64,000 nucleotides of DNA from Hygrophila difformis (GCA_030278955.1 JAOANR010000005.1:35343105-35407104); one strand, 5' to 3'. Numbered from the stretch's first letter, positions 36,024 through 47,862 are shown. Numbers and translations are program-made. The notes: generated by a model not told the origin, from the sequence alone.

Positions 36024-36033
36024 TTATTACCTC

Positions 36034-36100
36034 TTAAAAATATAGTGGAACATACACTATTGATGAATTGGTATCTCCTTGACATAGATTGCGGCCGAAC
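36034..36100 (+). pseudogene. decayed LINE reverse transcriptase fragment, right part
   Basis: With one copy of the 9-bp duplication removed, the frame left at 28550 continues here into residues resembling the helix after the RT (F)PGR...DN motif. Beyond about 36100 similarity is lost. Confidence 0.4.
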
Positions 36101-37690
36101 TGGATCAATAAATTTACTAATTTGTTTATTCTTTTGTTTAATTGTTGTTGTAAATTCCGCTATGCATGATTTATATTTACATGTGTTCAAAATTATAATT
36201 GAAACACTTAAGTGGAATAGACACACAAACGAAATTATCTGCCGCCGCGCAAACCTCACATTTATAATATTTATGATATTATTTTCAATAAATAATATCA
36301 TAAATTTAAATGTGTTGTATATATGTTGAAATACAACTTGATGAATAATTAAATATTTTACTAAATAACAGCAAAACCGATCAGGAGAACTTAAATATGA
36401 AAGTTGATAAAAGTGTGGAGATAAGGTCGATAATTCAAACTCCTTAAACCTCAAACCTCAAGGTAGAAAGACAATAATTTGATATTAGGTTAAACCCCAA
36501 TCTCAATATATACCATTACTTTAATTCTTATGTTTATTTTTAAATTTGGTTAATTATATAGAAGCATTTTGTTTTACACGTATATATATAAAAGAAATGG
36601 AATATAAAAATTGATTAGCAATAAAGTGTTTCATCTAAATAATTAGCTAGGTTGAAATGTTGGTCTTTAATTATTTCAGATCTTAGTCCTAGATTTGAAT
36701 ACCCTGTTTATATTTTTATTTATGTCTTCAAATGAAATATGTTCAAAATCAATTAATTTAACTCAAGGATTAGTTAAAAACTAGTGGAGGGCTGCCCAAG
36801 AACAAAACTTGTAGCACAAACAGGCCAATGGCCTTTCTTATAAAGATTTAATTATCTCATTCTTGAATAATAGTAGTATTTAATTAATGCCTTGTAGACA
36901 TTGATAATATTTATGTAATGACTAAGCTAGTGGTTGGCTGCCCAAGAACTAAATATAAAGCAAATCCATAATCCAATCACATTGCTTACAAAGATTTAAT
37001 TATGTGATTCTAGAATAATAATAATATTTTTTTAGAGTTTGCTATATATGTCTAATTTGATCATATATATAATCAGCAAACACGGGTCAGCAGTCAACAC
37101 TACTGATTTGACTATTCTTTCTTTCATTGCATTATAGTATTAGTATTACCAAGAGATAATATGTATATAATGATAGTACTAATATTGTAATTAATTAGCA
37201 GCCTAATCACTCACTAAGTCGTTAACATATCAAAATTAAATATGATTACATACCGAGTATTAAAAGGTAAATGAGAAAAACACGGGTCAAACAAAGGATT
37301 ATTATATTACTTACACTAGCTTATGCACAGACATGAAGTATATGTATGTAATGATAAATATTTATAGTATATATTTTATAAATGCTTGATTTGGACGAGC
37401 GGAATTAGCAGACCCCAATTAATGGTGAATAAATCATTGCTTACGTCGGCTAGTTAGACTTTGTTCAGCGTCAAAAATTTCGACCCAAAACATACAATTG
37501 CAAGTTATATACTACAGTATAATATAAAATATTTTACATAAGTACATTCTTGTTCATTTTAGTTTAATTTTATCTGGTTTGGGTGTGTGTTTTGTACAAA
37601 TACACTCCATGTGTGTGTGAATAAGGGCAGCGCCGTAATATTTTTTTGGGGGTCAAACCCCACAAAATAGTACTCCGTAATAATATAATA
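36101..37690. other. AT-rich spacer with one diverged tandem duplication
   Basis: Units at about 36776-36900 and 36918-37030 share GGCTGCCCAAGAAC, AAAGATTTAATTAT and GAATAATA blocks in the same order, so a roughly 145-bp segment was duplicated and diverged. No coding potential is recognised elsewhere. Confidence 0.5.
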
Positions 37691-37729
37691 TTTCCTCAGT
37701 TCTTTTAAAGATTTTTAGCAGGACAGCCC

Positions 37730-40700
37730 TCATGGGCTCGGAAAAAAGGAGAAAAATACAAGGAAAAAAACCGAAACAACAGAAAACAACACAAGAATAA
37801 GAAGGAATTGGCAAAACAAATTATTGCCTAGGAAACCAATCCCAGCAACATCGGCTGCCAGAAGAGGCTTTAGAGAGTCCAGAGGAAACGCCCAGGTTGT
37901 GAAAAATAATTCATTGTCCGCACCCATCCGAGCAAGACCATCTGTTACCGCATTTCCCTCCCTCAAAATGTGCTCAAAGTGACATATGAGGACGGATCTA
38001 CGCACGTCATCAATCTTAGCAAGAAGAACCGAAAGCCAATAACTGCTGGCAGAAGTAGCTTTCAGCAGGCTAAGGGCATGACAAGAATCACTCCTACAAA
38101 GGACATCAACGTATCCCTTCCTCTTGGCCAGCAGAAGGCCCTCCAAAATGCCAGTTAATTCAGCTTGCAACACCGAAGCAAGACCAAGAAATCACACGCC
38201 TCCAAGCCATGCACCTCCATTATCCCGAAGCACCGCCCCATAGCCAGCCCGACTGCCATTAGCAAGAATGGAGCCATCTGAGTGTATAAAAACGCCATGC
38301 CAGCTTCATATCTTCCAACAAACCAGCCGGGGATGGGGCTGACCACGCCTAGGAGCAAGTTTCACTGCTGCAAGTGCAGCCTGAAGGTGAGACACTTGAC
38401 GTTGAATCAATTGTGGACTGGAGGAGCACCCCTTGTAAAATTCTCAAATTCTTCTCATTCCAAAATACCCACAAGGCAACAATGAAGAGGGTACCAAATG
38501 GCAAAATAGCCCCAACAGACAGTGACGAATGTCATACTTAGCAAGGCTACTCAAATCCGACGGAACAAACACTCCCAGCACTGACCAAGAAGCAGAGACC
38601 CAAGGGCAAAAAAAGAGAGCATGGCACCATTCTTCCTCTTCCACCCCACAGATGCTACATAAGGGTGAAGAAGCCAAATTTCTCCGGAACCGAAGAGAAT
38701 TACAAGGTAACGCCATATGAGCCATGCACCAAATCAAGAGACAAATCTTCTCAGGAAAAGGATTGGACCACATCCAAGCCCATCCCTTCGAAGAGCTGTC
38801 GGTCCCCAAAAGATACGAGTACTGGCCATCGATAGATGATTTCCACAGCCAACCATCAAAAGAATTAGGATGGATACATGGCAGTGGAGTTTGAAGAATA
38901 TCATCACGGGCCTGTGGCGGCAGATTAGTGTATAAATGAGAAAGGTTCCAGTTCTGCCCCTCAATAATTTCAGAAATCTTGTAATCAAGATCATAGAATT
39001 CTATAAATGACAACAACGGCCCTAGTGGAGTGCCACGGAACCAAGGTGCAAACCAGAGCGAGCTAGAACCATCCCCAACTCTAAAGGAATACCAGCCCTT
39101 GAGAATCATAAAGGCTTTACTGATACTCCTTCAAGAAAAAGACCCGGCCGCAGGAAGGTCATTCACCATCATACGATGTGGACAATATCTGTGAGCAATC
39201 TCATGCACCCAACATTTACCATGATCGCGAATCAGATCGTCGACAAACTTCCCCAGCAAAGCAATATTGGAAAATCGAGCTCTACAAAGTCCCAGACCAC
39301 CACAGCTCTTGAGTTTCGCAATACAATCCCAACAGACAAGATTAATGCCCTTGCCAGTTCTGTCCTTCCACACCAGGGATCGTATGCGACGATCAATCCT
39401 TTCACAAACTGAATCGGGGAGCCAACCCAATTGCATAGGGCAGGCCGGATGGAGGAAAGGACATGGCGCGCCAAAGTAAGTCGACCCGCCTGATTGAGCT
39501 GACACATAGCCCATCAAGAAATCCGTTGATCCATTCTTTCCAAGATATAATCATAGGAGGAAGCCCGAACCCGCCCATGGTGGATCGGGAATCCAAGGTA
39601 CTTACCAAAATCATCCTTGAAAGCAATAGAAGTAGCATGTATGAACAAATTCTTATGCAACTCTGAGACAGTATTTGAAGCAACAGCCATCAATTTTTGC
39701 ATACTCACCCGAAGACAAAAGGCTGAGGCAAAGGAGTTCAGGGTGTTTGCAAGAGATGTAATACTGGATTCCACTCCTATGGAACATAATATCAAATCAT
39801 TCCCGAAGAGCAGATGATATATACCCTGACCACCATGAGACAGACGGTCTCCAATTCCCTACATGAACTTCTTGTTGAATGGTGACTGATAACCTCTCCA
39901 TCAAAATATTAAATAAACATGGGGGGGAAGGGGTCGCCCTGTCGAAGTCCACGATAAGGCCTAAATTCTAATAAGGGTTCACCATTCCAAAGAATCGAGT
40001 AAACAAGGGAGGAAATACACTGCATGATAATACATCGAAGGGAAACTGGAAGATTCATCTGACAAAGGCACTCCTCAAGAAAAGGCCAACGAACATTATC
40101 ATAGTCCTTTTCTAAATCAATTTTAGCGATAATAACATCAAACCGAGCATGCCGCCTGGATAACTGTGAACCAATTCCTGCAATAAGATAGCATTATCAA
40201 CGGTGCTGCGTCCCGGCAGGAAGGCTGACTGGAAAAGGGAAATGCAGTTAGACAACATAGGTCTCAACCGATTGACTAGCACCTTACTGATGAATTTGTA
40301 ACTAATGTTACAAAGTGTTGTTGGCCGAAACTGCTTGATGTTACAAGGGACCGAAACTTTGGGAATTAGGCAAATGAAAGCCTGAGCTAAGGCCGGCTCA
40401 AAGCTTCCGGTTTCCAAAGCACGGCGAACCATAGCAGCAACATCCCCCCCAAGAATATCCCAGTATTACTTATAGAAAGCCGCCGGGTATCCATTTGGCC
40501 CCGGGGCCGACAGGGCCCTAAATTGCGTCAGAGCTGTATCAACTTCAGACTGAAAAACCTCCCCATCAGACACTAGGCCATCAGATACAGAGAGAGGTCA
40601 TAAAGGGGCCAGCACTGAAGCGGGGTCTGAATGAGGGTGATCAGTGAAGAGGTTTACATAAAAGTCTCGCACCATGGTTTTTAGTGAAGCCTGCTCGCTA

Positions 40701-41700
40701 CACCAAGTACCATCATCCCAAAATAGTCCATGAATTTTATTTCTCTGGTGATGGAACTTCGCCTGAGCATGAAAGTATCGGGAATTGCAATCTACGACCC
40801 GTATCCAATTCTCCCGTGCACGATAGTACCAGAACACCTACTCCCGACTCAACAAATCCTGATACTCGCTCTATAGCCGCTTCGCAAGTAAAATGAGTTG
40901 CTGAGAATCCACACACTAAAGGACCCGATCCTAACCGGCCAACCTTCTTAACAACTTCTTTTTAATCCGTAATTTCCGAAATTGAGACTTACAATTCTGG
41001 ATGGACAAAACCTTAAGCTGCTCCAGCCTAGAAGAAAAGACCCCGATATATCTAACCATGTATCTTGCACAAACTTCTGATAAGAGGGATGGTGACTCCA
41101 TAAGGCTTCCCAACGTAAAGGTCGGGCAGTCACAGAGAGAGTTGCTACCCCACAATTTACTAGCAAGGGGGCATGGTCCGACCCAACCCTTGGTAGAACC
41201 GGACATGCCTATTCAAAAACAAATCAATCCAAGAGATATTTGCAAGCACCCTATCAAGACGCTCCTTTATAAATTGAGATTGGAGAGCTTGTCGAAACCA
41301 AGTAAAGATAGAGCCTTCTGTCTGAATGTGGAGCAGACAGCACGCAGAAATGCATTCTTGAAACAAATCAGCTCTAGCCTGAATGAAAGCGCCGCCTAAA
41401 ACCTCAGAAGGTAGCAAGACTTCATTCCAATCTCCCACCAACATCCAGGGGACATCAATATGGCCGGCCAAATCCTGGAGATAATTCCAATTGATCTGAC
41501 GCCTCTGGAAATTAGGATTGGCATAAACTGAAGTGCATTTCCACTGCACAGAACTAGCTCGGATGGATATAGTCACAAAGCGATCCGCAACCTCAAATTT
41601 ACATAACTCCACCGAAAGACCCGAACGCCCAAAAGCCAAATGCCTCTCGCACGCCCAATCGATTCCTCATTGCTAACTGGAAAATAGCCCAGACATAAAA
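37730..41700 (-). pseudogene. LINE 3 ORF2 remnant
   Basis: Endonuclease piece 41639-41160 (PWMLVGDWNEVL, ERLDRVLAN); RT pieces around 40840-39130 (LIPKVSVPCNIKQFRP, SAFLPGRSTVDN at 40432-40112); zf-RVT in 39109-38444 (CSICGVEEEEWCHALFFCP); RNase H of the RVT_3 type at 38173-37730 (AELTGILEGLLLA, CRSDSCHAL, REGNAVTDGLARMG). At least five frame changes and several stops separate these. The first RNase H Asp block is lost between 38358 and 38173. Confidence 0.82.
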
Positions 41701-41891
41701 ATAAAATTACGCACCCGATCAAAAAAACCCTGAGGTTCCAAGAGTATAACAAGAGACGGCCTATTTCATTATATATAATCTGACAAAGTACGCCGAGCTT
41801 GAGAATTCATGAAGCCCCGCACATTCCAAGAGAAAATTGAGAAATCCCGAAATTCAGACATAATAAAGGTTGAGAAAATACCTCCTCCCCA

Positions 41892-42640
41892 TTACACCGA
41901 CCCTCCCCTCAAGAAGATTGAGGCGATTCTTGAATATTGGCATCCTGCTCCAAACGAGCAACCACTGTAGACTCCACTCCCTCCATCCCAGAAACCGGGG
42001 AGGGCTCGATGGAGACATCCATTACAGTAATCGCACCCGTAGCCACCGCGACCATCAGGTCGAGAACTCCAGACCTTTCCAGGAATCACAGGAGGAGAGT
42101 CTGAATCCATACGCACCCGCTTAAAGCTTTGAGGACGGTTTTTGAGCCGGCCCAGTCCACCAGTAGAAGGCCCATCATGAAATGTTGATAGCGTAGGCCC
42201 AATCCCCTATCCAGGAGGACTCAAGGCCTCGGAAGGAGCACTAGATGCGGCCCCAGGCCCATTACGCTCAGTTCCTTGTGAGCCCTCCAGGTGAGCCTCC
42301 TTATTAACTGGTTTATCAAAAGGTTTATCAACAGGTGAAACTCCTTTCTTCCAAGGTTTACGACGTGTAACAAGCATCCAACTGCCCACATGAGATTCTC
42401 CACACCCCAAGTCCCTAGAATTAGAGGGACCACTACCAGTAATCCCCTCAACTTCCGTCAAATGGGAAACATGCAAGGAAGATTCCACAACTGCTTCCTC
42501 GCCTTTTCCGACATGTAAACCACCACTGGTCACCACGTCCAACGTCGAAGCCCCACCAGTACCCGACGACGTCGGAGCCCCACTAGGACCCGACGACGTC
42601 GGAGCCCCACCAGCACCCGACGAAGAAGGTGGAGGGTTTG
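41892..42640 (-). pseudogene. LINE 3 ORF1 C-terminal remnant
   Basis: The frame at 42542-42207 contains GSWMLVTRRKPW, the conserved block that follows the zinc knuckle in plant L1 ORF1. The upstream DUF4283 and knuckle regions are absent, so the copy is 5'-truncated. A short duplicated GACGACGTCGGAGCCCCAC motif occurs at 42560-42610. Confidence 0.6.
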
Positions 42641-42977
42641 TTGGATTCGTCTCGTCTTATAGTATAAAAGTTAAAATATAGTCAAGTGAGATCTTGTTAG
42701 ATTCGTCTCGTCTTATAGTTTTTAAATATCGAACTTTTAGAATTTTTACTTATACCGAATTTGAGTTATTAATTGTTTCAAATGTGCATTGGACTATGTG
42801 TTGTGTGGGTCCGTAGCAAACAAAAAAAAACAGAGGAAGTATAATATTCTATTTGTATTTTAGTACTAATAAGAAAGTAAAATGAATTACATACTCTGTA
42901 TATTAAGGAAAATCTGTACGTGTAGAATTGGTGGGAAAATGGTGTTATGTGACACAAGAGTCATATTATATAATGTA

Positions 42978-43258
42978 CTCCCTCCGTTTTTTATTAATAG
43001 CTATAATGGTTAATTTGTCACTATTCATACATAGGTTTTAACTTAAAGTTTTACCATAGTTATACAAGTTAAAATATAGCCAGGTGGAATCTTGTTAGAT
43101 TTGTCTCGTCATGTAGTTTTTAAATATCGAAATTTTAGAATTTTTTACTTATACCGAACTTAAGTTATTAGTGGTTTAAAATGTACATTGTACTGTGTGT
43201 AAGACGGGTCCGAAGCAAATTAAAAAAAAAAAAAAAACAAAAACAAAAACGTAGAGAG
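42978..43258. mobile_element. Stowaway-type MITE
   Basis: Begins CTCCCTCCGTTTTTT after TA (42976-42977) and ends with a degenerate inverted copy, ACGTAGAGAG, before TA (43259-43260). About 281 bp; contains an A-run near 43222-43237. Related to the copy ending at 42839. Confidence 0.75.
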
Positions 43259-43260
43259 TA

Positions 43261-44346
43261 TTAAAAATGTCATCACAACACTATATCCAAACATCATAAA
43301 AATTATAAGGGGCGTTACTTTCTTACATTGCCATCACAGACTGTATGTATAGAATTTGTACAACAAGAATTCTCGTACATAGGAATAAAGAAGAAACATA
43401 TACTATGAAGTACATATTGTGTAGTTATCTATGTAATTAAAACTGTAATTTCATAATGGATATCCAATTTTTGTTGATGTTTATTGATTTTTGGGTTGCT
43501 TTTATCATTATTGGCATTATTTTGCAACCATTCCCATTTTCTAATGGATATATAATCTGTACAACAACCATTCCCATTTTTTAAGGTTATTGACATTATT
43601 TTGCATCTTGAGGGATTTCTATGGCGTGAATATTAATTTATTTTTGTTAAAGTATGTTTTTTTTGGCGAGTTTTTGTTAAAGTATGTTAAACACATATAT
43701 GAACGATGGCTATATATAATGTTTTTTACAATTTGGTTATGGTACAACCCTTTCAAAAATATGCATATTCAGACATCACAAAAGCATATCTCACATTATA
43801 CAAAATATCTCTCTCATGACATATTCTTTCATCATACAAAGCATGTCTCACATCACACAAAACATATCATTTCATCTATCACATAAAACATATCATTTCA
43901 TCAATCACACAACACAACACACATCACATATATGGTGGTTGTGGGTACAGCCACGCGCACACAAGCCCTTCCCTGTTTTCTATACTTGAATTTCTTTATT
44001 ATTTTCTTGGATTTTCTAATTTTTATATTTTGTGTTTAGCAATTAGCATATATACTTTGAATGGATAATTTCGGTATTATTATAATAATAGTTTGAGTTG
44101 AAGTTGCAAAAGTGAAATAATAATATTTCTTGTGTAGGTGTGGCATGTTCTTTGTCTTTTATTCTAATTTTCAATAATTTAGTTTAATTCTCTCTCTATC
44201 ATATTTTTATATGAATTCACTTATTTATATCAATGGGTTAATTGGTTGTTAGTTAACACACTTTAGTTTGATGAATTTCATGGGATTTAAAACGAAAAGC
44301 GGGATAGAATACTATCCAATGGGTGCTAGAACTTAGAGCATCATGA
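43261..44346. other. AT-rich spacer with simple and duplicated sequence
   Basis: CAACCATTCCCATTTT occurs near 43526 and 43565 with shared neighbours (a local duplication). At 43770-43930 the sequence is a loose ACATATCATTTCATC/CACATC repeat. No gene is seen. Confidence 0.5.
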
Positions 44347-44351
44347 GAAAT

Positions 44352-45263
44352 TGTTAACAGTAAAATTTGGGAGAAAGGAATTTCTCTTGTATTAATGAAA
44401 CTTGGGGAAAGATTACATAAAAACTAGGAAAAAAACAGGAATTGAAAGAAAGCGGTAAATGAATTTAAGAACAGAAAGCAGTAAAATTGCAGGAAAAGAA
44501 AATAATTAAATGCGCTCTTTGGAAGAGTATTGGAGGTGTCCTCGCATATGGTGCCGCTTGGTGCATATATAGTAGTGAGAGTCTTCAGGCTACGAACTCC
44601 CCATGATCCGGCCTTGATTTGTTTCCTTAAGGATGGCCTCCATAGTGGTGTTGATTCCTCAAGCTACTTTGCTCCATAATCTCTTCTTGATTTGTTTCCT
44701 TATGCGGCCGCATCACTCTCTGATATATTTCCTCAAGATGAGGCCTCCTTGATTTGTTTCCTTACTCTAGATGAGGCCTCATTGATTTGATGTTTCCTTA
44801 CTCTAGATGAGGCCTCATCGATTAGATGAGGCCTCCTTGATATGTTTGAGGCCTCCTTGATTAGATGAGGCCTCCTTGATATGTTTGAGGCCTCCTTGAT
44901 ATGATGAGGCCTCCTTGATATGTTTGAGGCCTCCTTGATTAGATGAGGCCTCCTTGATATGTTTTAGGCCTCCTTGATATGAGGAGGCCTCCTTGATATG
45001 TTTGAGGCCTCCTTGATTAGATGAGGCCTCCTCTTGATATGTTTGAGGCCTCCTTGATATGATGAGGCCTCCTTGATATGTTTGAGGCCTTCTTCACATA
45101 CCAGGCCTTGAACCCTTCTTCCGGACTGGGCCACACATCCGCCTCCGGATATATCTTCTGGGCTACGCGTTTTTCTTCCGGATATATTTTTGACTGGGCC
45201 GGGCAACCGAAAACAGATGGGCCTCCACCATAGAGATAGGTTCCATATTTTGTTGGGTTAACA
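44352..45263 (-). repeat. 3' LTR of the TR-GAG element, with GAGGCCTCC array
   Basis: 912 bp. About 44720-45100 is a tandem array of roughly 20-base units GAGGCCTCCTTGATATGTTT and GAGGCCTCCTTGATTAGAT, largely alternating, with about a dozen copies. On the minus strand a TATA-like box (TACTATATATGC) lies near 44562-44574. It would drive transcription in the 5' copy. Confidence 0.88.
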
Positions 45264-45275
45264 GATGCCCCCCTC
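45264..45275 (-). other. probable polypurine tract of the TR-GAG element
   Basis: The minus strand reads GAGGGGGGCATC immediately before the 3' LTR. Confidence 0.6.
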
Positions 45276-45369
45276 ACGCATTTTGTCTGATTGGCATTTT
45301 AATACAAATTTGCGCGCTTAATTTCGGGTTGGTAGGCCCATCGAGGCCCATTATGCCTCATTTTCTTCT

Positions 45370-46210
45370 CGCTCAGATTCCGGCCGCGACCGCCGTCGAC
45401 TCTATCACTGCTACCGGAGACCGCCGCTGCTCGTCTTCTTGGAGGCCGCCGCTGTCTCCTCTCGGAGGCCGCCTCTATCTTGTCCCGGAGGCCGCCATCG
45501 CCGGCTTTTGAAGGCCGCCTCTTCACGCGAAGCCGCCCCCATCGGAGAGGCCGCCGCTGCTCGGAAGCCGCCAACACCGAGGCCGCCGCGTCTAGAGGCC
45601 GCCACCTGTTGCTGAAGCTGCCTCTTCACGCGAGGCCGCCTACCTTGCGTAAGGCCGCCTGCCTTGGCTTGGAGGAGGCCGCCACCCTAGGTCTTGAAGG
45701 AGGCCGCCCGCCACCTTTGCCTTGGCCGCCGTCCTTCTTTCCACACGAGGCCGCCACCTTTAGCCCAGGAGGCCGCCACCCCTAATCCGGAAGAAGCCAC
45801 CTTCTCTCGTGTACGAGGCCGCCCTCCCTCGCTTGAAGCCGCCATTACCGAGGGCTTGGAGGCTGCCACCACTATCGTCAGAGACCGCCACTGCCACGCC
45901 GAGGCCGCCACTGATTCGCCCGGAGGCCGCCACTGCCTCGCCCGGAGGCCGCCATTCATTCCACCTGAGGCCGCCACCTCCATCTTGCAAGGCGCCACCA
46001 ACCGTGGACTGGGGAGCCGCCATCGTCACGTGCCTCGGCCGCCAGCCTCCACCTGCATGAGGCCTCCATCACATTGGCCTTGGGAGGTCGCCACTCTATT
46101 GCCCGGAGGCCGCCACCATTGAGGCCGCCACTACCTCCGAGGCCGCGACCTCCGCCTTGGCCGCCATCTCCTTGGCCGGAGGCCGCCATCCTCAGTCACC
46201 GAATACTCGG
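45370..46210. repeat. GC-rich GGCCGCC array inside the TR-GAG element
   Basis: About two dozen exact GGCCGCC cores, mostly as GAGGCCGCCAC or GGAGGCCGCC, spaced irregularly by about 15-60 bases in one orientation over roughly 840 bp. The block is far more GC- and CpG-rich than anything around it. Frames are open on both strands because stops are rare in such sequence; I do not regard them as genes. The core resembles the GAGGCCTCC unit of the LTR array. Confidence 0.85.
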
Positions 46211-46245
46211 CCTCCAAGGCCGCTGTCGACAGCATTCCAGAGTCC

Positions 46246-47809
46246 TTATCCAGGGTTTTTATCACCCAAGGTTATCTCCTTGGCCACTACCCTTGATTCG
46301 TCTTCCTCTTTGTGGTGTTTTAATTCATCAAAATGAGTCCCGTGTATAGGTAGACATTTCTCATCTCGCTCCTCAAAGAACTTTTCCAAGCGGGCCGCTT
46401 TCTCGGCCAGCTGGGCAAGATCAGTCGCATCATGCACAATTACATGTTCCTTTAGTTTTGGTAACATATTAGCCACTGCTATATTGGCTATTTCCCTTTC
46501 CGGGATTGCTATGGTGCACCGGCCTTTCAGCCGTTGTAATCTATTGATAAAAGTACTTGCCGCCTCATCGGCATACTGTTTGGCATTAGTAAGGTCTGCA
46601 AGGCTTACCAGTGATAGTGGAGTGTAGAACCTATCATGGAATGCCCGTTCGAGGTCGGCCCAATTTTGAATCGAGTTAGGCCGCAAGGAAGCAAACCATG
46701 CGAAGGCAGGTCCGGTGAGGGATGAGCAGAACAATCATAATTTTAGCCAATCATTGGCCGCTGCTTCCCCGCACTGAGTAGTGAACCTTCCAACATGCTC
46801 CACAGTGGACTTGCCATCATCCCCTGTAAAGGTGGTGAACTCGGGCATCTTGAAGCCCCTTGGGTAGGGGTGTATGGTGTCTACCCAGTTAGGATATGGC
46901 TTCCGGTACGTAGGCCGCTCCATCGGCTTTAGCTGAATCCCAAAGGCTGTTGCATCATATCTGCAAGCAATTCTGGTGAGATCACCGGTGCCTGCGTAGG
47001 AGGTATGGCGGCAGGTGTCGCGGGTGTTCCACATGGTTGTGGTGCCTGCCCTCCTATGGCAGCAGCTTGGGTAGGAATGGCGACTGGTGCCATGGGAGCC
47101 GCCACCACTCCACCTGGCTGTGGCGCCTGCCCCCTAGGGTTGGTGGCATCCAACCCAGGTTAAGAGGTGTCGCCACATAAGGTGTGGTCGGGATGTTCAG
47201 CACATGAGGTGCCGCCTGTCTTAGCGCCATGCTAGGTTCGGCCGCCATGCAGCCTGGTGTAGCGCTGGTTGTCATTAAAGGGTTTTAGGGAGTATAAACC
47301 GGCACGGGAGATGCCGCGTAACCCAAATTCGGCATGCTGGGTGCCGCTGGAGTAAAAGTGTAAGCAGTCTGGTACGAGTGTGGGAACATACTGGCCACGT
47401 TTCCGGAGTCCTGGAGTGGCGGCAGGCCAGATGTATTTCCCCACGTTCGCTGTTGTCCTCCCGACGGTCCCGGGTATGGAGTGCTCGGCGTCATAGTAGT
47501 ACTGGGTGTCGGGAGGCCTCCATCGCGCAAGGAACCGCATATCCGGTTAGTTTGGTCGGCCATGGCAGGCCGTAAAACGTCCATTAGTTGCCTCGTGAGC
47601 AAAGGCATAAACTCGGCCATCGATTCCGTTATCGATAGCCGTATTTGCTCGGACAATGTAGGGGTCTGGATAATCCCTTGTAGCGGTTGAGAGGTGCTCG
47701 CCATCTCAATGGCGTCCTCAAACGGCGTTCGCACCGATGTCTTCTCTTGTAGAGACATATCCTCAAATTGCTCTGTCAGATTAACAACTTTTCCGGATCT
47801 AAGACGCAT
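46246..47809 (-). pseudogene. Ty3/gypsy-type gag of the TR-GAG element
   Basis: The ATG at 47809 (MRLRSGKVV) opens the frame 54 bases from the 5' LTR. A Pro/Gly/Gln-rich, low-complexity region (47540-47040) follows. The Retrotrans_gag core is at 47034-46246: YPNWVDTIHPYPRGFKMPEF, TGDDGKSTVEHVGRF, LTGPAFAWFASL and FHDRFY are all typical of plant gypsy gag. The frame is broken by shifts between 47540 and 47034 and by an in-frame stop at 46735-46737 in the core. No CCHC knuckle follows the core. It would form particles; the copy itself is dead. Confidence 0.85.
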
Positions 47810-47837
47810 ACACTATTCGGAGCGGATATGGTTTCCA

Positions 47838-47862
47838 CTTCGTGTCCCACTGGGCGTGCCAA
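47838..47862 (-). other. probable primer binding site of the TR-GAG element
   Basis: The minus strand reads TTGGCACGCCCAGTGGGAC a few bases inside the 5' LTR, the position and style of a tRNA PBS; I do not assign the tRNA. Confidence 0.6.

Larger units (their letters stand above)
28551..36033. mobile_element. long-TIR (MULE-like) element enlarged by nested insertions
   Basis: The first 90 or so bases (starting GAGGTAATAATTAAAATAG) are mirrored at the right end (ending CTATTTTAGTTATTACCTC), both continuing through CACGATATTTTGATTTAGG. The flanks carry a near-perfect 9-bp duplication, TAAAAAATA (28542-28550) and TTAAAAATA (36034-36042). Long TIRs with 9-bp duplications fit Mutator-like elements. 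The right end is itself a foldback (35855-36023). Interior coding is only that of the nested LINE, so it is non-autonomous. It interrupts a LINE RT frame that resumes on the other side. Confidence 0.65.
37716..42640 (-). mobile_element. decayed L1-type LINE, LINE 3
   Basis: A minus-strand element with ORF1 tail, endonuclease, RT, zf-RVT and RNase H in L1 order over 4.9 kb. It is of a different lineage from LINE 1/2, as its ORF1 end has the GSWMLVTRRKP motif typical of zinc-knuckle-type plant L1 ORF1. It is 5'-truncated in ORF1 and broken at many points. I found no convincing target duplication, and the left limit is taken at the end of MITE-like sequence. Confidence 0.8.
37691..42839. mobile_element. 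possible Stowaway-type MITE split by LINE 3
   Basis: The right part (about 42664-42839) clearly matches the MITE at 42978-43258 and ends ACAGAGGAAG before TA. A short left part at 37691-37716 (TTTCCTCAGTTC) is a plausible opposite terminus after TA. The left match is short, so the split is inferred. Confidence 0.4.

Noticed and set aside
44720..45100. Tandem GAGGCCTCC units as a possible array of regulatory RNAs or CRISPR repeats
   Set aside because: The units are contiguous or nearly so, lie wholly inside an LTR, and recur in the partner LTR.
45329..46200. Several overlapping open frames on both strands in the GC-rich block
   Set aside because: Stops are rare in such sequence; the frames are low complexity, mutually overlapping and follow the GGCCGCC repeat. 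No domain is recognisable.
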